Source: Gerris lacustris (lineage: Eukaryota > Arthropoda > Insecta > Hemiptera > Gerridae). From it: 64,000 nucleotides of DNA. Both the position numbers and the translations under genes were made by a program. Positions 58,235 through 64,000 of the stretch are shown piece after piece (positions within the stretch are counted from its first letter, which is position 1; the number at the start of each line of letters is the position of its first letter). Where the stretch lies: positions 44,085,882 to 44,149,881 of the forward strand of contig OX578280.1 in NCBI GenBank assembly GCA_951217055.1, in the 5' to 3' direction. The notes under the pieces are model-generated. The model made no database searches. It saw only the letters and a program-made list of their open reading frames with translations, and was not told the DNA's origin.

Positions 58235-58885
58235 ACAGGCAACTATAAATACAAGTATGATGTAGTAAGTTTAACCTATCTTGGAACTCAATGATGAGCT
58301 TGATATGTGTGTATAAAGTAAGTAAGAAATAAAATATAATCCTTGAGGTAACTGGGATTGTAAGTGTAATGAATTAATACCAGCAGTGTCAAAGAGGATA
58401 CTGGGATTTTAAGTATGATATAGTAAGTTTGATACACCTTAGAGCATAATAGAGGTTAGTGGCGTTGTAAATGCGATGTAGTAAGCTTAAACACTAGCTA
58501 TATGAAAAAGTTTACTAGGTTTTTAAGGATGATACAGTAAGAGCTTGATACACCTAGAGCAATATGAAAGAGGTTATTGGGATTGTAAATATGTAAAAGT
58601 AAGCTCAAAGCACCCTAGGAATAAGGTTACTATGGGATTTCATGTATGATATAGTTAGCTTGATACACTTAAAACATTATAAAAGAGGTTAGTGGGATTG
58701 TTAGTGTGGTAAAGTAAGCTTAAAATACCCAAAGCAATATGAAGTTAGTGGGGTTGTAAATATAGTATACTAAAGTTAAAGTACCTAGAGTAGTATGAAA
58801 AAGGTTAGTAAGATTGTAAATAAGTATTTAAAAGTAAGCTCAAAACACCTATAACTCTAGGAAAGGTGTTACTAGGATAATAAAT
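58235..58885 (+). repeat. Degenerate ~59-bp tandem array, about 11 units
   Basis: Units of the form GTAAGCTTGATACACCTAGA, GCAATATGAAAGAGGTTAGT, GGGATTGTAAATATGATATA repeat head to tail. Anchor words fall near 58265, 58319, 58421, 58479, 58536, 58596, 58653, 58712, 58770 and 58829, spaced 57-60 bp. Alternate units are often more alike (GCTTGATACAC against GCTTAAAATAC or GCTCAAA), hinting at a dimeric higher-order unit. Each unit carries GTAAG, so the array offers many cryptic donor-like sites. Confidence 0.85.
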
Positions 58886-60200
58886 CATCTTTTACTGTTG
58901 TATCGGTAGTATAAGATGAACTACTTCTAACCATGATTCATATGCATTCATTTTATGGAACTGTTTTATCTCAATTAGGACCGCAACTCAACGAAATAAA
59001 AAAGAAGTTATAGTCTAAACAATTAAAAAAGGTTTGTACTTGCCTCTTAGTAAATTTAGAACAAGATCCTTCCAAGAAATTAAAGAACTTTGATGTTAAA
59101 TATTTGTATTTCCTCCTTAAAAGTTAAAAACCATGTGCGTTTCGAGCTCAATTATTATTATGGCATTTTCTACTTCTCTTTTAGCCCTTTGTTAGTTAAA
59201 ATAATCAAATATTTTCTTTTAATTCATACTAAAAGCTATTTTTCGCCCTTACCTGGGCATCTTCAAGCCTTGAATTGAATTATCCAGAATTATTAACATT
59301 TATAGTATAAAAAAAAAATCACTTATTTCAATTCAATAAAAATTGTATTTTAAAAGTAAAAAACAACAGGAAATGTCCCAACATAGTTTCTTCTGACTAA
59401 TTACATTTACAAATATAATAAATATATTTTCTAAATGATATCTCTCATAGAGAAAAAAAATAAAAATAATTATAATAATAATAGTTACAACACAGAGGTT
59501 CAAAGTCCAGGGGTACGAATGTTGCATATTTTTACTACATCCCATTATTATTAAATACAGCAAGCTGTTCAAAACAACTCTTAAATTTGTCCCAATAACT
59601 ATGTCAATTAATCTTATATATTGCATTATAGATATATTGCCTAATCAAGTCAACATAATATTTCTGTAATCTAAAGAATTATGCTGAACCATTATTATAA
59701 TACATAGACCCCCTCCTTCCGCATTCTCTACTCAAATTAGTCTTAGTAAAAAAATAAATAAAATAAAACAAAATTATCAAAATATTAGCAAAAGATGAAA
59801 ATGCAGGTAGAAAATGTTGTTTAGATAGTTATTAAGACAAATACATCCATTTAGACACCCGCTTTTTATTTTATTTATTTGTTATTATTATTTCTCTTTT
59901 TCTCTCTATTAAGTATTAATTTAATCAACATAAAAAAAATCAATTTAAATATTTTAATTTACTATTAATGTGTTTATTGAAAATATTTACCACAAAGGTA
60001 TTACAATTATTATATTGCGCCTGTTTACCCCGCGCATGTCTGCTGACCAAAGTAAACACATAAATATTTACGAATCTACAAATTAAAAGTTAATGATATT
60101 ACATATAAAAATTGAAATTTACCAACATAAATTTATTTCTAAATAATCAAATTTAATATTGTTAAATTTGTTTCTACGTGTCAATGCAATAAGTGTAGAG
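58886..60200. other. AT-rich stretch; probable 3' flank of LINE remnant
   Basis: No gene is seen. The part near 60100-60200 may be the 3' untranslated end of the minus-strand LINE that follows, but no poly(A) or tail repeat is evident. Confidence 0.4.
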
Positions 60201-61219
60201 TCAAGTTAAATTTAAAAGACCTATTTTATAAGTCGTTATAGACATATTAAAAATATCAACATGGTGACAGTAAAAGTTATAAAGACACATCATTCTGATG
60301 ACTGGTGAGGGCATGTGACGAAATTTTTTGGATGCTGGTATATAGAATAATAATCGCTCTCTTATTTTACTTCAGGGGCATAGAAACAAAGTAAAGATAA
60401 GAGATCCGAACAGTTAATATTATTATTAATAATTTTGTTTAGTAGGATCAACATACTCACTTTACTTCTACTCTCTAGAGAGTGATAACAAAGATCTGAT
60501 CTAAGACTAATAGAGTCGGTGTATCTCTAATGCAGGAATGACTATGTTTCTTGTAGTAAAGGTTCTTGAGAAAAATCTGTTCTGGACAGTTTCTATTTGT
60601 TTTACAGCACGTTTACTATAGGGAGCCCAAACAGCGGAACAATATTCTAACTAAGATCTCACCAAACAATTATGTAATAGTTTGATAGCTGTTAAGTTAT
60701 TAAAATTTCTGGTATTTCTCTTAAAAAAACCTAGTAGTTTAAGTACATCATTTACTGTCGCATTTATGTGCGATTTGAAGGAAAGGTCTCTTTCGAAACA
60801 TACACCTAAATCACTTATCTGTTGAACTTCAGTAATAGATTTTTTATCGATAATACTCACTTCTTTACCATAATATTTGTTAGCAAATGACATAAAATTA
60901 CATTTTTCTATTTCAAGAGCTACAGTGTTATCATGACACCACTTATAACTACTCTATCCAGATCTTCCTGAAGTTGACTTGCGTGCTGCTTATCACTTAC
61001 GTTCTTATACAGTTCGCTATCTTCAGCAAAAAGAGATATAATTGAATATTGCACTACTTCAGGTAGATTATTGATCATAAGGAACAATAAAGGTCCTAGA
61101 ACAGATCCCTGAGGCACCCCACTACTATTAACAAACTTACTGGACTTAAAATTAAATACTTCAACATAATTTCCCCTACCCAACAAATATGTTAATATCT
61201 TCAAAATTAATATGAATTA
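60201..61219 (-). pseudogene. 5'-truncated LINE reverse transcriptase remnant (Jockey/CR1-like)
   Basis: A minus-strand relic of the ORF2-type protein of a non-LTR retrotransposon. From 61204 downwards it reads SSGVPQGSVLGPLLF, the RT palm/fingers motif typical of LINEs, then FAEDSELYK in place of the usual FADD box, so the first catalytic Asp is Glu. At about 60943 a frameshift moves to the frame with HDNTVALEIEKCNF and ISDLGVCFERDLSFKSHI, the RT-to-thumb segment. A stop interrupts LVRS/LEYCSAVWAPY at about 60650. More stops and a shift near 60310 precede PVIRMMCLYNFYCHHVDIF, the conserved C-terminus, which ends at TGA 60201-60203. Endonuclease and ORF1 are absent; the 5' break lies just before a TA array at 61266. 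Clade choice is by motif resemblance only. Confidence 0.88.
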
Positions 61220-61262
61220 TTACGGAGTAACCGTGACAATCAACTCTCCCATTCTATTGTTA

Positions 61263-61265
<3 letters not shown>

Positions 61266-61297
<32 letters not shown>
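61266..61297. repeat. Short (TA)n microsatellite
   Basis: About 32 bp of TA adjoining the truncated 5' side of the LINE remnant. Confidence 0.9.
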
Positions 61298-61301
<4 letters not shown>

Positions 61302-62234
61302 TTTATTTATAACTTATAATAATTAGGTTACTTATTATAAATGAACTTATGACAAATATAAAATTTAATTTCATGAAAATAACATAAAAAGAGATAAGAA
61401 AAGGAATAAACAGTTGGTTGTTTAGGGTATGAAGAATTATAACCTTCTGTTTATGAATATTTAAATTTTATTATCTTACGAAAAGGAAAAACCCCGGCTT
61501 GTTCTTTTTGCAGGAGAAGAGAAAATTGAAAATTAAAAACCCTCAGAAAAGGTTGCATTATATTTCCAACCGGGGCCAAGTTTTTTCTCTATTTTCAGCA
61601 GGAGTTTTCTTTTGATGATCTCCCCCACCCCCCCTCCTTCTCCCCACGAAAAAAAGGAATTTTAGGAGCTCGAGGATAGTAGATCCCCTTTTTACTTATT
61701 TAATGGCAATTTGACTTTGCTCTTTCCATCCCCACTCCTTTCTTGTTTTTTATTCCTTGGAGAATAGAAGGAAAATAAGGTGATGTAATGGAAGGATACG
61801 CTATGGATTTAAATATTTGTTTTTATAACATACATATGAAATTCATTTTTACGAAATATGATGTATGATTTTGTTTTCTTAAATTATATAATATGTATTG
61901 TATCCTAAATTTGCTATCTCCATAGAACATAATAATAGAGTCTATATATTTTACTAAGTATATTTATGTAGACTTTTATTGTACATTCGTTTAGAAGACT
62001 TCACTTCAGACTAAATAGGGTGATTGTGTTTAGAGAAGTCTTAGTTCTCAAGTTATGGATTTGCAAAAACCACCCAACTTGGGGGCGCTGTCAAGAACTC
62101 TGGAAAATGTTGATCAAAAACAATGTGATCATAATTGTTTTAAATATTTTGCACATGGTTTCTTCGCGTTCTTTAGCGATGTTTTACTTTCACTGCCCAT
62201 TATTGCCTAATTCATTTAATTTTCTTCCCTTTTT
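61298..62234. other. AT-rich spacer
   Basis: Open frame 62020-62280 ends in a repeat and is unrecognised. No other feature. Confidence 0.4.
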
Positions 62235-62272
62235 GCTTCCAAGCTTACCGAAGGTAACGGAAGCATTGTGGT
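62235..62272 (+). mobile_element. Repeat family A stem-loop end (A13)
   Basis: An intact GCTTCCAAGCTTACCGAAGG/TAACGGAAGC hairpin end, followed after about 10 bp by the tail of a minus-oriented family A copy. It looks like a fragment left by insertion or rearrangement. Confidence 0.75.
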
Positions 62273-62281
62273 TGAAGTAAA

Positions 62282-62885
62282 ATAGTCTGTCAATTAGATT
62301 CGCAAATAGCTTCCTCGCTTTTTCGGCTTTTACAACCTATTATTGTCAAATTTATTTAATCCCCCTCCCCCCGTTTTTAATATCTTTCAATATTGTTTTG
62401 ATTTTTTACATGAATTAAAGTATCAATTTTTAAAATTTAAAGAGCGCAGATGGTTGATATAATTATCTAGGGCTAACTCCGGGTTACTTTCGACAAACCC
62501 ACCCAAATTTGATTTCATAAAAATCAGATAAGTACTTTTGAAGATATAGTTGTATATAAATGTATGTTTGTGCGCATCTGTATGAGATTTGCTTCTCATC
62601 CAGGTGCGCTGGACAAGTGGATAAGGTTTACACTTATATGGGATTAACGATGGGCTAATTATAACCTATTATCAAAATTCCATTAATATCGGACGAGTAG
62701 TTTTTAAGATATGGTGGTTCGCAAAAATTGAGTGACAGGCAGACTGGAACAGAACCAGCATTTTCCCTGATGTCTAAAACGGATTTCTGTTTTGGAATTT
62801 TTGAAATCGGAGACATTCAAAATATTGGTTCTTCAGAACGATCCCATAGCTTCTGTTATCCTCGGTAAGCTCGGAAGCAAATTTT
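62282..62885 (-). mobile_element. Repeat family A, full-length copy A14
   Basis: A complete minus copy: tail AGTCTGTCAATTAGATTCGC, a C-rich tract CCCCCTCCCCCC (62362-62373), both core segments, GAGTGACAGGCAGACTGG, GTTCTTCAGAACGATCCC and the closing hairpin TTCTGTTATCCTCGGTAAGC with TCGGAAGC. About 70 bp near 62580-62640 (TTTGCTTCTCATCCAGGTGC) differ from other copies. Confidence 0.85.
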
Positions 62886-62889
62886 TTTG

Positions 62890-63220
62890 TATGTCACCGA
62901 CTTAAAAATCTTCTAGTTCCAGACATCAGAGAACATTTTTTTTCTCGTGTCGATCTTTCCATCAATATTTTAATTATGTTCATTTCTCGTCCTATTTTAA
63001 TGGAATTTATATGGTGGGTCATAATTAGCCTATTATTGGTCCAATATTAATTGCAACCTTATGCGCTCCCATTGGGTTTTCTTCTACATGCGCATAAACT
63101 TTTCTTTAACACCTATAAATTTAAAAGTACATTTTCGATTCTTAATAAATTTGTACGGTTTGTCAAGAGAAGCCCACAGATAGTTCCTAATTAATTTCAC
63201 CGTCTGCTTACATTTAAAAT
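62890..63220 (+). mobile_element. Repeat family A, diverged copy A15
   Basis: Plus orientation, facing away from A14. GTCACCGACTTAAAAATC to CCACAGATAGTTCCTAATTA follow the family order, with no hairpin end of its own and no tail. It may share the end hairpin of A14. Confidence 0.6.
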
Positions 63221-63829
63221 GATTAATTCATAAATTGATTACCTAACATTATTTGGGGGATTTATATTGTAGTAATACCATGTATATGTATGAGAAAGTT
63301 TGTCTGAATTTGATGAACCGAATATTACCTTTTTCTTTTTTTACAAATAAATCCAATTAATTAATTTTTTTTTGTCTTTTTCCTTTATAATCTTATATCC
63401 TTTACTAGTCAAGAAGGGCCGGGTTGTCTTTGCTCCACCCCTCAACAACAGTTCCTGACAATTTTTTTTTACCAATGAATGATATTTGCATTAGAATAAA
63501 ATCCAACCTTTATTCCCCTCCTCTATCCTCTACCTTTCTTTTTCAATTATAGCAAAACCTTGATAGGATAAAGAATAAGGACCTCTTTCTTTATATACAA
63601 ATATATATACAAAAATAAAATATTAATTTGAATAATCCAATGAGGCTCCTTAACAAAACCACTTCTTCAGGTCCTTACTTTCCTTTTGTATTTTTTTTTT
63701 CTTTCTTTTACTTACACATTTCTCTTCCTTTTATTTTTCTTTAATGTAAGACTGAGTTAAAGGACATTCTCTTTTCTTCAATTTTTTTTTTTATATTATT
63801 ATTTTACTGATATATATATTTATACACAT
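63221..63829. other. AT-rich spacer with family C scrap
   Basis: GTATATGTATGAGAAAGTTT, then GTCTGAAT (63283-63310), is the left end of family C in minus orientation, without the body. The rest is T-rich. Confidence 0.5.
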
Positions 63830-63833
63830 AATA

Positions 63834-63920
<87 letters not shown>
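63811..63920. repeat. (TA)n microsatellite
   Basis: Interrupted TA from 63811 (TTTATACACA and a CA at 63851), then pure TA to 63920. The final 80 bases of the window show nothing further. Confidence 0.93.
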
Positions 63921-63924
<4 letters not shown>

Positions 63925-64000
63925 GTATAAGCTTAGTTCTTTGAAGTAACTATTTATTTTTAATAATAGAATTCTAATTAAGTGTTTTTTAGGGTTTCGT

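Overview
The window is AT-rich (roughly two thirds A+T by eye) non-coding animal DNA. Long (TA)n arrays, many small dispersed repeats, MITE-like foldbacks, tRNA-derived SINE-like units and a decayed Jockey/CR1-like LINE make a eukaryote certain and an invertebrate, probably an arthropod, likely. The species cannot be named from sequence alone. There are no operons, ribosome binding sites, rRNA genes or CRISPR arrays.

I find no intact protein-coding gene. The only recognisable protein homology is a 5'-truncated, frameshifted LINE reverse-transcriptase remnant on the minus strand (60.2-61.2 kb). The best candidates for host coding sequence are three short plus-strand exon-like segments at 19353-19412 (60 nt), 25710-25733 (24 nt) and 56950-57000 (51 nt). 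Each lies between a TTCCAG acceptor and a GT donor, each has a length divisible by three, and all three are open in the same intron phase (phase 1). If real, most of the window is intron of one large plus-strand gene and the 24-nt piece is a microexon. I do not recognise the protein.

The rest is repeat landscape. Family A has at least a dozen copies or fragments, a stem-loop at one end and an internal G-run. Family B has copies at 7.6-8.3 and 31.0-31.7 kb plus fragments; it carries a GTCT microsatellite, inverted subterminal repeats and a 3' hairpin, resembling Helentron-derived elements. Family C is about 450 bp with TIR-like ends. One B copy is inserted inside a C copy at 30.97-31.74 kb, and the uninterrupted C copy at 7.0-7.5 kb preserves the pre-insertion site. 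All three families share a ~20-nt core.

Layout: 0-9 kb, (TA)n arrays, a TA-flanked MITE, degenerate tandem repeats, a C copy and a B copy; 8.8-10 kb, a 1.1-kb palindrome; 11-16.2 kb, a 45-bp minisatellite, an A copy, a foldback MITE and a ~55-bp degenerate array; 16.8-27.3 kb, B and A fragments, two strong hairpins and two exon candidates; 27-38 kb, SINE-like units, the nested B-in-C insertion, TA arrays and an interrupted A copy; 38-53 kb, an A foldback, A and C copies and a hAT-like MITE; 53-64 kb, an A copy, the third exon candidate, a ~59-bp degenerate array, the LINE remnant and an inverted cluster of A copies. GC-richer blocks without recognisable content are scattered through the window.
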